From the NCBI RefSeq assembly GCF_029433105.1, contig NZ_JARNTW010000002.1, positions 62,001 to 126,000 on the forward strand: DNA of 64,000 bases, given 5' to 3'. Every line of letters starts with the position of its first letter. Position 1 is the stretch's first letter. The notes beneath the pieces are model-generated. The model was not told the origin of the DNA. It searched no databases and saw only the letters and a program-made list of their open reading frames with translations. The translations under genes were made by a program, and so were the position numbers. Origin of the DNA: Runella sp. MFBS21 (GTDB lineage Bacteria; Bacteroidota; Bacteroidia; Cytophagales; Spirosomataceae). This document shows, one piece after another, positions 50,580 through 58,871 of the stretch.

Positions 50580-51062
50580 TTAGTCTTCAAAAATAAATGT
50601 TCCTTCCAAACGATTTTGGTCCGTAGACCACCATAAATCTCCTGTTTTAAATGCCTCAGTAATTCTTTTAGAAATGTACCTGAGTAGATAGTTTTCTTGC
50701 CTTAATTTTTCATCTTCTTGCAATGCTCTTACATTTTTGTTGCCTCCTCCGTCAAGTACTATACAAGTACTTCCATAGCGTATTGTGTAAAGCCTGAGTT
50801 TCTTATCAGGAGAATCGTATAAAGCACAAACTCCATCGCCAAGTGTACCTTCATTAAGTTTGAAATAGTGTTCTCTTGCCCCTGTAAAATGTCCAATAAT
50901 TTCAAGTCTATCAATAATAGAGCCTAATTCATCTGGATATAAAAGGTGATTTTCTTGAATAAATTTGTCAAATAATGTCAAATCTGTATCGTCTATAAAA
51001 ATGGAATAAATGCTTGCTTTGGCTCCCGAAAATTCGTTTAACTCTACAATTTCAAATTTCAT
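50580..51062 (-). CDS. Putative toxin of a HigBA-like pair
   Basis: A 160-residue protein. The central part, GAREHYFKLNEGTLGDGVCALYDSP then KLRLYTIRYGSTCIVLDGGGNKN, resembles the phage-derived Gp49/HigB/RelE fold, whose members cleave mRNA on the ribosome. It is longer than a standard HigB (about 90-120), with about 40 extra residues at the N-terminus. The pairing with an XRE antitoxin 15 bp downstream supports the call. The ATG is only a few bases after the likely transcription start, so the mRNA is probably leaderless or nearly so. Confidence 0.7.
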   Translation of the reverse strand: MKFEIVELNEFSGAKASIYSIFIDDTDLTLFDKFIQENHLLYPDELGSIIDRLEIIGHFTGAREHYFKLNEGTLGDGVCALYDSPDKKLRLYTIRYGSTCIVLDGGGNKNVRALQEDEKLRQENYLLRYISKRITEAFKTGDLWWSTDQNRLEGTFIFED

Positions 51063-51066
51063 ACAG

Positions 51067-51097
51067 CAAAGATAGTTATTTTACTTATAAGTAAAAT
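51067..51097 (-). promoter_or_regulatory. HigBA-like promoter with perfect 20-bp palindrome
   Basis: On the minus strand TATCTTTG (plus coordinates 51067-51074) is a good TAnnTTTG minus-7 element five bases from the toxin ATG at 51062. Immediately upstream of it, at 51078-51097, is a perfect 20-bp palindrome with half-site ATTTTACTTA. Its place over the promoter spacer is that of an autorepressor operator for the XRE antitoxin. Confidence 0.65.
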
Positions 51098-51165
51098 GAT
51101 TGATTTGAAATTCTCCAGATAGTGCAGTAATAGAAAAAGTATGAAACAAAATGCCAACATTCTTT

Positions 51166-51173
51166 AATTTTGT
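51166..51173 (+). promoter_or_regulatory. Possible minus-7 element of holB-like gene
   Basis: TAATTTTG fits TAnnTTTG and would give a start near 51180, 18 bases before the TTG start codon used for the DNA polymerase III subunit. No convincing minus-33 TTG is seen. Confidence 0.4.
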
Positions 51174-51197
51174 ACCGAACTCCAACTGCTATTTATT

Positions 51198-52313
51198 TTG
51201 CTTTTCAGAGATATATTAGGTCACGATGATACCAAGCGTGCGCTTGTTCGTTCGGTTCAGAGCAATCACGTAGCTCATGCTCAGTTATTTGATGGCCCTC
51301 CTGGGGGCGCAGGTATTGCGTTGGCCTGGGCTTTTGCTACCTACGTCAACTGCGAAGACCGCCAGCCCGACGATGCTTGTGGGCGTTGTGCTTCGTGTAT
51401 CAAAATGCGGAAATTAGTCCATCCCGATGTGTATCATATCTTCCCGCTACCGCGCACTCCCAAGGAGGGAGAAGACTTGCTGGGTGAGCTTACGCCTCAA
51501 TGGCGGGGGTTTTTAGAATCGCATCCTTATCGTACTTTATCGGAGTGGCTGGGTTTTATCAATGCCACGGGCAATCAGCAGGGGATTATTCCTATCAAAG
51601 AATCAAGGGGAATCATCAACAAACTCTCTTTGAAAGCTTTTGAAGGAGAATTCAAAATTATGCTCTTTTGGCAGCCCGAGCTTTTGAATGTCCAAGCCGC
51701 CAATGCGTTGTTGAAAATATTGGAAGAACCACCCGAAAAAACCTTATTTTTGATAGTGTCAAGTCAGTCGGATAAGTTGTTGACTACCATTATTTCTCGT
51801 ACTCAACGGGTGGCTATCCGAGCTTTTACGGACGAAGAGGTAACTGCTTTTTTGCTTCAAAAGGGTATCGAGGAGCGACGGGCGCGGCAGATTGCTTATT
51901 TGAGCGAAGGCAACCTTTCGACGGCGATGCGTCTTACACTCGATACCGAAGACGACCGCCACACTTGGTTTGCCAATTGGATGCGTAAGTGCTATTCGCG
52001 CGATTTTGCTACTTTGGTGAAGTTAGCAGATGAGTTTGATGGTTTGGGGAAAGAAAAACAAAAAGGAATTTTTGATTATACCCTCAATTTGTTTCGTGAC
52101 TTATTCTTATGGCAAAATGGCATCGAAGACCTTCTCAGACTGCAAGATGAAGAATTGAGTTTTGTGCAAAAATTTGGGAAAGCCGTCAATCCTAAAGCCA
52201 TCGAATTGTTGATACAGGAAATTACGGAGGGTTATTATCACCTCGAACGCAATGCCCGCGCCAAAGTTTTGTTTTTAGATATTTCGTTGATAGCCGCCCG
52301 TACGATGCGCTAA
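51198..52313 (+). CDS. holB: DNA polymerase III subunit delta prime
   Basis: Clamp-loader subunit, 371 residues. The AAA+ fold starts with ILGHDDTKRALVRSV; the P-loop position reads GPPGGAGIALA, lacking the usual lysine, as expected for delta prime, which does not hydrolyse ATP. The zinc module has four cysteines (CEDRQPDDACGRCASC, about 52-67). NALLKILEEPPEKTLFLIVSSQSDKLLTTIISR (about 168-200) contains the SRC-like arginine finger region, reading SRT here, that serves the neighbouring ATPase. Start codon: there is no ATG before the core domain, so TTG at 51198 is the only plausible start, a point that depends on the frame and on the likely promoter just upstream. Confidence 0.85.
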   Translation: MLFRDILGHDDTKRALVRSVQSNHVAHAQLFDGPPGGAGIALAWAFATYVNCEDRQPDDACGRCASCIKMRKLVHPDVYHIFPLPRTPKEGEDLLGELTPQWRGFLESHPYRTLSEWLGFINATGNQQGIIPIKESRGIINKLSLKAFEGEFKIMLFWQPELLNVQAANALLKILEEPPEKTLFLIVSSQSDKLLTTIISRTQRVAIRAFTDEEVTAFLLQKGIEERRARQIAYLSEGNLSTAMRLTLDTEDDRHTWFANWMRKCYSRDFATLVKLADEFDGLGKEKQKGIFDYTLNLFRDLFLWQNGIEDLLRLQDEELSFVQKFGKAVNPKAIELLIQEITEGYYHLERNARAKVLFLDISLIAARTMR

Positions 52314-52444
52314 ACTTAATCCGTAGTTTGTTATTGAAGAGGTTTGTGTAAAATAGCTGTAAAACGGGCGAAGTTTTACAAATAAATGTGACTTTTAGGG
52401 AATTAAAGGGTCAAGACTATGAAACACTCTAAATCATAACGCTC

Positions 52445-52708
52445 ATGAATTTTATCATCACCATCATCGTAGGGGCTATTGCTGGTTGGCTAGCCGATTT
52501 GGCTTTCAAACGTTTTTCTTTCTCATTACTTTACCAAGTCTTACTCGGAATTGCTGGGGCATTTGTAGGAAGTTTTTTGTTTGAAGGTGAATTTCATTCT
52601 ATGTTAGGATTGCCAAGTTTTGTGGCTAGAGTGCTAGAAGCTTTTGTAGGAGCTTCAGTCATATTGCTCTTGATTATTTTGTATCGCCGTTTTACGAACA
52701 AAAGCTAA
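52445..52708 (+). CDS. GlsB/YeaQ/YmgE-family membrane protein
   Basis: An 87-residue protein of the transglycosylase-associated (GlsB/YeaQ/YmgE) family: three hydrophobic segments with glycine-rich helices, GAIAGWLADLAFKRF (about 11-25) then LLYQVLLGIAGAFVGSFLF (about 28-46) and a third (about 62-80). The glycine pattern in the second helix is a family mark. Members are stress-linked but their biochemical role is unknown. It is followed by a strong terminator. Confidence 0.85.
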   Translation: MNFIITIIVGAIAGWLADLAFKRFSFSLLYQVLLGIAGAFVGSFLFEGEFHSMLGLPSFVARVLEAFVGASVILLLIILYRRFTNKS

Positions 52709-52732
52709 GGTGATTTGCCGGTTTAAGATATT

Positions 52733-52768
52733 ACAAGAAAGCCTCGAATTTTTTCGAGGCTTTCTTGT
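52733..52768. terminator. Bidirectional terminator
   Basis: A 15-bp stem, ACAAGAAAGCCTCGA at 52733-52747 with TCGAGGCTTTCTTGT at 52754-52768 and a six-base A/T loop, separates the GlsB-like gene from the convergent CRTAC1-like gene, whose stop is four bases away. Confidence 0.8.
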
Positions 52769-52771
52769 GAG

Positions 52772-55700
52772 TTAACGTAAAGTATAGCTTGTTATTTTCT
52801 GTTGATTGACTCCGAAGCAAAGAGTGTTGTTGATGTTTAAGATACTTCGCACTTCACCCTTAAGATTGAAACCTGACCGAATTTGAGGTACATAGCTAAA
52901 GTTATTGTTGCCGTTGTTGTGCAGCAATATTCCCAAATTAGCATCATACTGGCCCAGCCGCAAACGCGTCCGAAGCTGATTTCCACAAACTAATAAATCT
53001 TTTTTGCCGTCTTTGTCATAGTCTATGACTGCCATAGCGTGAATAGGCGACATTTGAATCTCAATAGGCAACGGCTTAACTACAAATTTGCCATTAGCGT
53101 TTTGCTCAAACAATGTAGTGGCGAGGTGAGTGGCTTCTAATCGCGTGGCCCCTTCTAGCTCAGAAGCTCCAAACATATCTTTGAGGGTGGCATCGGCGTA
53201 AGTTTTATAGTCGGTGTAGCGTTTACCCATGATAGGAAGTTGACCTATCATTTCATCGCGGGTGATGTATGGATAGCTCTTGCCTTGAATGTAGGTACAT
53301 AAAATGGGATCAATGCGACCGTTTTGGTCAAAATCCTTGAAATACAATTCGGCGGGCTGTGTAGGAGAAGCCTGCACTTGAGAGTTAAGTCCCAAATTGC
53401 CTATCAGCAAGTCTTGTTTACCATCCCCATTCAAATCTTCCACAAGAAGTTTGTTCCACCATCCATTGTATTTCTTATCAAAATACTTATCCGTTTTATC
53501 CTCCAATTTTCCATTGACTTGTTCAAAAACCATGACAGGCATCCATTCTCCTACTACAATAAGTTCCGCTTTTTTGTCACCATTAAGGTCGAGCCAAGCG
53601 GCGTCAGTGACCATGCCTACTTTTTGAAGGGTAGGTGCTAGAGAAGTAATTGCATCCTTGAAATTACCCTTGCCGTCGTTGATGAGTAAAAAGCTAGTGG
53701 GAATTTCGGGATAACTTCCCGGCACCACGCGTCCACCCACAAATAAGTCGGGTTTTTGATCACCATTGATATCGGCTACTCTTACGCAGCTTGTGCTAGC
53801 AAGCATGGAAGGCAGTGCAGCAGGGTTTTTGGTGAAATTTCCTTTGCCGTCATTGAGATAAAGAGCATCTTGGAGAAGAGGATCGTTGAGGGCAAAATTG
53901 GCATAGCCTCCATGACATACGTACAAATCAAGCGCACCGTCTCCGTTGGCATCAAAAAACAAAGCATCGCTTGCATCACTTTTGGCATCTGCTTCAAAGG
54001 CTGTTTGTGGTTTTTTGGTGAAACTTCCTCCTTTTTGTTGGACAAAAAGTGCTCCAGCTTGCCCATTGCCTCCTCCCACAAAAACATCTTCAAGACCATC
54101 GCCGTTTACATCCCCTTTTGCCATAGGAGGGCCAGGGTAAGATTGCGGATTGACCATCAGGATTTGACGCTTGAAATCGTTGAAACTGGAAGCAGGCTGA
54201 GTGTACGCGATTTGCGAAGGTGTTTCTTGGAAAATAGGAGCTACCTTATTGGGTTTAGAAGGAGTTTCGGTAGCGTCTTTTTCTTTGAGGGTGAGCCATT
54301 GATTGGCTTTGAGGTTAGTGAGGCGTTGTTGTTTGCCATTAGGCCAAACTATTTTCAAGGAGTCCACAGTTGCGATTTTTCCAAGTCCAAAGTGTATAAT
54401 ACCCGATACACTCGACTGATAGCCACGCATAGGCATTTGCTCCAAGTATTGAACTTGCCCTTTTTGATAGATAGTGATTTTTGCCCCAATACCTAGCCGG
54501 TTCATCGACCCTCCCTCAAGGCTTATTTTGAGGTAATGATGTCCGAGTTTTTGCTGGGCGTCGTTTTGGTAAATGAAAGCAGGCTGATTGATATTATTGA
54601 CGACAAGATCAAGGTCGCCGTCATTGTCCAAATCAGCGTATACAGCCCCATTGCTATTGGAAGATTGGGCTAGTCCCCACTGAGAGCCTACATTTTTGAA
54701 AGAGAGGTCTTTGTTGTTTTTGAAGGCATAATTGACGACGTTGGAAGCAGGCATTTGTTGTACCAAATTGAGTACATCCTGACGGCCAATGTTGGCTTGA
54801 TTTTGTTGAAAGTCATTCATGTATTTCAAAAAATCAAGATTTGTATAGTCGCGCAGGTAGCCATTGGTAATGTAGAGGTCTTTCCAGCCGTCGTTGTCAT
54901 AATCCGCAAAAAGGGCTGCCCAGCTCCAGTCGGTATTAGAAATACCTGCCAATTGACCAATTTCGGAGAAAAGAGGTGAGGGAGTCTGAGTAGCACCTTG
55001 GTTGAGCTGTAGCATATTGCGCATGTATTGCTTATGAAAACCGGAGCGTACTACCATGTCAAACTTCTCATAGTTGTCAGGAGCCATGAGGAGTTTTTGG
55101 CGGCGATTGTCTTCGGGTAGCATATCGAGCGTAAAAATATCCGGAGTGGCGTCGTTGTTAATGTCGGCCACGTCGTTGCCCATCGAAAAATGAGACGTAT
55201 GCCCTATTGAGGCGGCTAGTTGATTAGTGAAGCCGCCTTTTTGATTGTTGATATAAAGCCGGTCAGGAATCGTGTAGTCGTTGCTGATATAAATATCAGG
55301 CCAGCCGTCTTGGTTAAAATCCCCGATTCCTGCTCCCAATCCGTACGAGAGTGCCGAGCTATGGATGCCCGATTGTTTGGTAACATCCGTAAATCGTTGC
55401 CCTTGGTTCTTAAAAAGTCGTGAGCCACTGATGGCATCTTCTATTTTTTCCAACTGAGCACTGCTCGATTCGTTGAGTACGGGCAAAGATTTGATGTTGT
55501 GATTGAGCAAAAACAAATCTAAGTCTCCATCACAGTCATAATCAAAGAAATAGGCATTGGTGCTAGAGGAAGGGCTATCAAGCCCATATTCGGCAGCTTT
55601 TTCGAGAAAAGTCGGAATCCCTTGGGGATTGTTGCCTTGATTGATAAACAACTCATTGGTTTTTTTTTCGGGGGGCAGATTGCCTGAATGACACACAAAT

Positions 55701-56125
55701 ATATCCAGAAGTCCGTCGCCATTGACATCCGCCATCGTAACGCCCGTTTTCCAAGGGCCTTGGCGACCACCTGCACCCGAAACATCGGTAATGTCTTCAA
55801 AGGTCATTTTACCTTTGTTGAGGTAGAGTTTGTTGGCGCTGAGATTGGCCGTAAAGTAGAGGTCGTCGAGTTTATCGCCATTAAGGTCTCCCACTGCTAC
55901 ACCACCACCATTATAAAAATATTCGTACATCAACACATTAGTATTAAGTCCTTCAGTGATAATGTTCTGAAAATCTACGTGTGTTTGTTCGGGGGTAAGG
56001 AGGGTAAAAAGAGCTGGTTCGTCATTGGCAATAATCTCTTCTTTTTTTTCTGAAGAGGAATCTTGGCAGCCGATTGTGGTCCATACCAACAAACTTAAGA
56101 CGTAAAAAGAGAAAGGTATCTTCAT
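52772..56125 (-). CDS. CRTAC1-like FG-GAP/ASPIC-UnbV lipoprotein
   Basis: A 1117-residue surface or periplasmic lipoprotein. Signal and lipobox MKIPFSFYVLSLLVWTTIGC (Cys20). Residues about 65-520 contain repeated FG-GAP/VCBS motifs with calcium-binding DxDxDG cores (GDLNGDKLDDLYF, DVNGDGLLDIFV, DYDCDGDLDLFLLN, DLDNDGDLDLVVNN). About 530-615 is an ASPIC/UnbV domain (GGSMNRLGIGAKITIY, VSGIIHFGLGK, KIVWPNGKQQ). A second propeller-like half with more such repeats follows (DVNGDGLEDVFVGG, DINGDQKPDLFVGG, DLNGDGKQDLLIGN). These proteins often accompany SusCD operons in Bacteroidota and are thought to act in ligand binding, but no activity is established to my knowledge. The next gene upstream on this strand ends 48 bp away. 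Confidence 0.88.
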   Translation of the reverse strand: MKIPFSFYVLSLLVWTTIGCQDSSSEKKEEIIANDEPALFTLLTPEQTHVDFQNIITEGLNTNVLMYEYFYNGGGVAVGDLNGDKLDDLYFTANLSANKLYLNKGKMTFEDITDVSGAGGRQGPWKTGVTMADVNGDGLLDIFVCHSGNLPPEKKTNELFINQGNNPQGIPTFLEKAAEYGLDSPSSSTNAYFFDYDCDGDLDLFLLNHNIKSLPVLNESSSAQLEKIEDAISGSRLFKNQGQRFTDVTKQSGIHSSALSYGLGAGIGDFNQDGWPDIYISNDYTIPDRLYINNQKGGFTNQLAASIGHTSHFSMGNDVADINNDATPDIFTLDMLPEDNRRQKLLMAPDNYEKFDMVVRSGFHKQYMRNMLQLNQGATQTPSPLFSEIGQLAGISNTDWSWAALFADYDNDGWKDLYITNGYLRDYTNLDFLKYMNDFQQNQANIGRQDVLNLVQQMPASNVVNYAFKNNKDLSFKNVGSQWGLAQSSNSNGAVYADLDNDGDLDLVVNNINQPAFIYQNDAQQKLGHHYLKISLEGGSMNRLGIGAKITIYQKGQVQYLEQMPMRGYQSSVSGIIHFGLGKIATVDSLKIVWPNGKQQRLTNLKANQWLTLKEKDATETPSKPNKVAPIFQETPSQIAYTQPASSFNDFKRQILMVNPQSYPGPPMAKGDVNGDGLEDVFVGGGNGQAGALFVQQKGGSFTKKPQTAFEADAKSDASDALFFDANGDGALDLYVCHGGYANFALNDPLLQDALYLNDGKGNFTKNPAALPSMLASTSCVRVADINGDQKPDLFVGGRVVPGSYPEIPTSFLLINDGKGNFKDAITSLAPTLQKVGMVTDAAWLDLNGDKKAELIVVGEWMPVMVFEQVNGKLEDKTDKYFDKKYNGWWNKLLVEDLNGDGKQDLLIGNLGLNSQVQASPTQPAELYFKDFDQNGRIDPILCTYIQGKSYPYITRDEMIGQLPIMGKRYTDYKTYADATLKDMFGASELEGATRLEATHLATTLFEQNANGKFVVKPLPIEIQMSPIHAMAVIDYDKDGKKDLLVCGNQLRTRLRLGQYDANLGILLHNNGNNNFSYVPQIRSGFNLKGEVRSILNINNTLCFGVNQQKITSYTLR

Positions 56126-56173
56126 AGAAACTAAAAATCGGGTTGGAGCAATGACAAAAAAATGAAATAAGAA

Positions 56174-56881
56174 TTAAAGTAATTGATTACAAAACTGTAG
56201 TAAATTTTTGAGATTGTCTTCATCGTAAACATCAATAGGATGCTCTTTAAGGTATTTTTCGATGGCAGATTTATGTTTGGGAAATATCTTAGAAATGCTT
56301 GATTTATTAGCTTTATAGAAACGATTGTTTGCGTCGATAAAAAAATAGGTTTTTGTTTTTGAAAACACTATATCTCCTTTTGTTTCAAGTTTTTGGACGG
56401 AGCCATTGCCATGCGAAAAGACACTGTAATTTCTGATAGAGCCGGCTCCTGATGATTGTTGATAGGCGCCTTGTTTTTCGAGGCTAGCGAGACGAAATAC
56501 TTGCTTAACTCCCAGCTTAGCGGCAGGTGTATCTAGCATTACCTCTACATAGCCAATGTCTGGGTTGTAATAAAATACTATGTCATGGATTTGAATATTT
56601 TTGATAAGATATTCATTGGAAAGCGAAAGGGTGTCTGAGTTGGGGGCAATAAAGTGCATTTCTCCCAACAAGAGATTATAATTAAGTTTCGCTGTACTAT
56701 TTCCGCCCGTCAAAAATGATACTATTCCATCCTGAAAGGCGGGTAAGCGATAGCGGTCTGTGAAAGCAACTTGTTTTTCAATTTCTTTCTCCGACTTAAT
56801 CTTAATCAAGTTAGGATTTTGGGCTGCTAGAGATAATGTGATACAAGCTCCCATTCCGGTTATTAATAATTGTTTAAGCAT
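56174..56881 (-). CDS. Secreted protein of unknown function
   Basis: A 235-residue protein with a signal peptide (about 1-20, ending in LSLAAQ) and a mostly beta-strand interior: LPAFQDGIVSFLTGGNSTAKLNYNLLLGEMHFIAP, IHDIVFYYNPDIGYVEVMLDTP, TKTYFFIDANNRFYKANKS. The last 40 residues are helical and lysine-rich. I do not recognise a family. It lies 48 bp before the CRTAC1-like gene on the same strand and after the terminator of the SusCD operon, so it probably starts its own transcript with that gene. Confidence 0.65.
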   Translation of the reverse strand: MLKQLLITGMGACITLSLAAQNPNLIKIKSEKEIEKQVAFTDRYRLPAFQDGIVSFLTGGNSTAKLNYNLLLGEMHFIAPNSDTLSLSNEYLIKNIQIHDIVFYYNPDIGYVEVMLDTPAAKLGVKQVFRLASLEKQGAYQQSSGAGSIRNYSVFSHGNGSVQKLETKGDIVFSKTKTYFFIDANNRFYKANKSSISKIFPKHKSAIEKYLKEHPIDVYDEDNLKNLLQFCNQLL

Positions 56882-56935
56882 ATCCCTGATGTGAAGATGA
56901 AATTATTATAACTTAGAAAGGCGAGGTCTTAAAAA

Positions 56936-56966
56936 ATCTATGCCTGTGAGAACCACAGGCATAGAT
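56936..56966 (-). terminator. Terminator of the sigma/FecR/SusCD operon
   Basis: A perfect 13-bp stem, ATCTATGCCTGTG at 56936-56948 with CACAGGCATAGAT at 56954-56966 and a five-base loop. On the minus strand it starts about 30 bp after the susD stop and is followed by TTTTTTAAG, a standard intrinsic terminator. Confidence 0.85.
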
Positions 56967-56997
56967 AAGATTACTCAAAAGATGGTGAAATGTAATA

Positions 56998-58851
56998 TTA
57001 ATAGCCAGGGTTTTGTACCAACTTGCTATTTCGGTTCATTTCATCGCGATGGATAGGCAAGAAATATTGCTTATCTAGCCATGCGCGGTTTTCTTTACCA
57101 GGGTCGATTTCAAATACTTTGTAAGTATAATCGTAGCTAGTTGGGTCGTATTTGTAAAGCGTCACGCTCTTACCAGCTTTAAGTGCACCTGTGACGTTGA
57201 TACCATTTGCTTTGCGGCCTAATGTAGTAGGTGCAATCATCCAGCGGCGCGCGTCATGATAGCGTTGTTCTTCAAGATACATTTCAATGCGTTTTTCGTT
57301 TCTCAGACGCTGACGCAGAGCATCACCCGATTCGGTAAGAGCAGGCATTCCAGCGCGGAAACGGATTTTGTTGAGCCAAGTACGCGCTTCGGCATCTTGA
57401 CCTAATTCGATAGCAGCTTCGGCATAGTTGAAGATAGCCTCAGTATAGCGGAACAAAGGCCAAGGAACTTGTTGCCAAGTATTTTGATCTACAATTGCAG
57501 GATTTGGATCGATAAATTTACGTGCATAATAGCCAGTATAAGTACCATTCCAGTCTTCTACCGATGATTTGCGAGTATCCAATCCGAAGAAAGGAACTTT
57601 TGAACCACCACTGACCACTTCATAAGTTCCGGTTTGGATTTGGTTGGCAGGGTCTTTTGAAGCTACGTCGGCAGTACGAGGTTTCCAGTTAGAGCCATCG
57701 TATAAAATTGAGGCATAGAAACGAGGGTCACGATTGTCATAAGGTTTGGTAGCATGATCGGCTTTATTCCAATCAAACTTGGTACCATCCATCATTTCAT
57801 AATCATCTACCATCAATTGGATAGGGGTATTACCAGCCCAGTTGTGGTAGCCATTAGGGCCATTAAACAACCCTTGGCGGCCACCGTTTTCTTGCTTGGC
57901 ATTGATGAAGTAGCGTCCTAAGATAAGTTCTTTTTCGCCACCGTTTCTTGACATCGCAATGTTGTGATAGTTGGCAGTTCCGTCGTCTTTAGAAGCAGCT
58001 TTATCCAGTGTGAGCTGATAACCCAATCCCGTTACATCCAATACCGCTTTGGCAGCATCTTTGGCTTTTTGCCAGCGCTCAGTACGGCTACCACTTGTAT
58101 ATCCAAGGATTTCTGGTTTAGAAAAGGCAGCCAAAACAGTTGATTTTGCTTTTGCGGTAGGTACGTCGTACAAATCGCTAGCGGCATAAATCAACACACG
58201 AGATTTAAGAGCCAAAGCAGCAGCTCTTGTAGCTCTACCTGCGGCCAACGATTTGCCATTGAGGAGGGTTGCTGCTTCATCGCAGTCTTTTACGATAAAG
58301 TTTACACACTGCTCAAAAGTATTACGCTCCGATAGGTAGTCTGCTTCTCCCAGCTCGAATGGACGATCCACTAGAGGAATACCTCCATAGTAGCGTAGGA
58401 GTTGGTGATAGTAATAAGCACGCAAAAATTTTGCTTCACCTTTCAAGCGTTCTACCAAAGTAGCATCATTGAATTGGGGTTTTTCCAATTTACTCAGTGC
58501 CAAGTTACAAGCACGGATACGTGAGTACATATTGGCCCAGCTCAAAGTTCCATTGATCCAGCCTGGATCGGCGGGATTTGAACGTGATTCAGTAATCGTA
58601 GTAATACCGCGACCAGGGTGAGTAAAAATAGTCTCATCGGTCAAAGAGGCGAGCATTTGCTCGTCAAATCCTCCATTACCAAAACCTGCGTAAATTTCAG
58701 TAACAAACGCATCGGTCAAGGCACCGTCGGTCCAAACTGTCGATTCCGACAACTGATCCAGAGGTTGGGTATTGACAAAATCACCGTTACAACCTGCCAA
58801 AACCAACATGGCAGAGAGAGCAGTGACTGATATGTATTTTAGTTTTTTCAT
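56998..58851 (-). CDS. SusD/RagB family outer-membrane lipoprotein
   Basis: Substrate-binding surface lipoprotein of the second SusCD system, 617 residues, longer than the SusD at 34.4-35.9 kb (510). Lipobox: LSAMLVLAGC (Cys21). The N-terminal SusD-like TPR region has ARARACNLALSKLEKP-like helices (MYSRIRACNLALSKLEK, about 107-122), KGEAKFLRAYYYHQLLRYYGGIPLV, and the C-terminal RagB segment FRYTEAIFNYAEAAIELGQDAEARTWLNKIRFRAGMP with EKRIEMYLEEQRYHDARRW. It follows SusC by 20 bp. The nutrient is unknown. Confidence 0.93.
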   Translation of the reverse strand: MKKLKYISVTALSAMLVLAGCNGDFVNTQPLDQLSESTVWTDGALTDAFVTEIYAGFGNGGFDEQMLASLTDETIFTHPGRGITTITESRSNPADPGWINGTLSWANMYSRIRACNLALSKLEKPQFNDATLVERLKGEAKFLRAYYYHQLLRYYGGIPLVDRPFELGEADYLSERNTFEQCVNFIVKDCDEAATLLNGKSLAAGRATRAAALALKSRVLIYAASDLYDVPTAKAKSTVLAAFSKPEILGYTSGSRTERWQKAKDAAKAVLDVTGLGYQLTLDKAASKDDGTANYHNIAMSRNGGEKELILGRYFINAKQENGGRQGLFNGPNGYHNWAGNTPIQLMVDDYEMMDGTKFDWNKADHATKPYDNRDPRFYASILYDGSNWKPRTADVASKDPANQIQTGTYEVVSGGSKVPFFGLDTRKSSVEDWNGTYTGYYARKFIDPNPAIVDQNTWQQVPWPLFRYTEAIFNYAEAAIELGQDAEARTWLNKIRFRAGMPALTESGDALRQRLRNEKRIEMYLEEQRYHDARRWMIAPTTLGRKANGINVTGALKAGKSVTLYKYDPTSYDYTYKVFEIDPGKENRAWLDKQYFLPIHRDEMNRNSKLVQNPGY

Positions 58852-58871
58852 ATTTATTTCAAAAATGTTTG

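Noticed and set aside
53756-54496. A 246-codon plus-strand frame inside the CRTAC1-like gene
   Set aside because: It is antisense to a gene with clear repeats. The frame is open because repeated DxDGDG codons lack stops on the reverse strand; no motif or promoter supports it.
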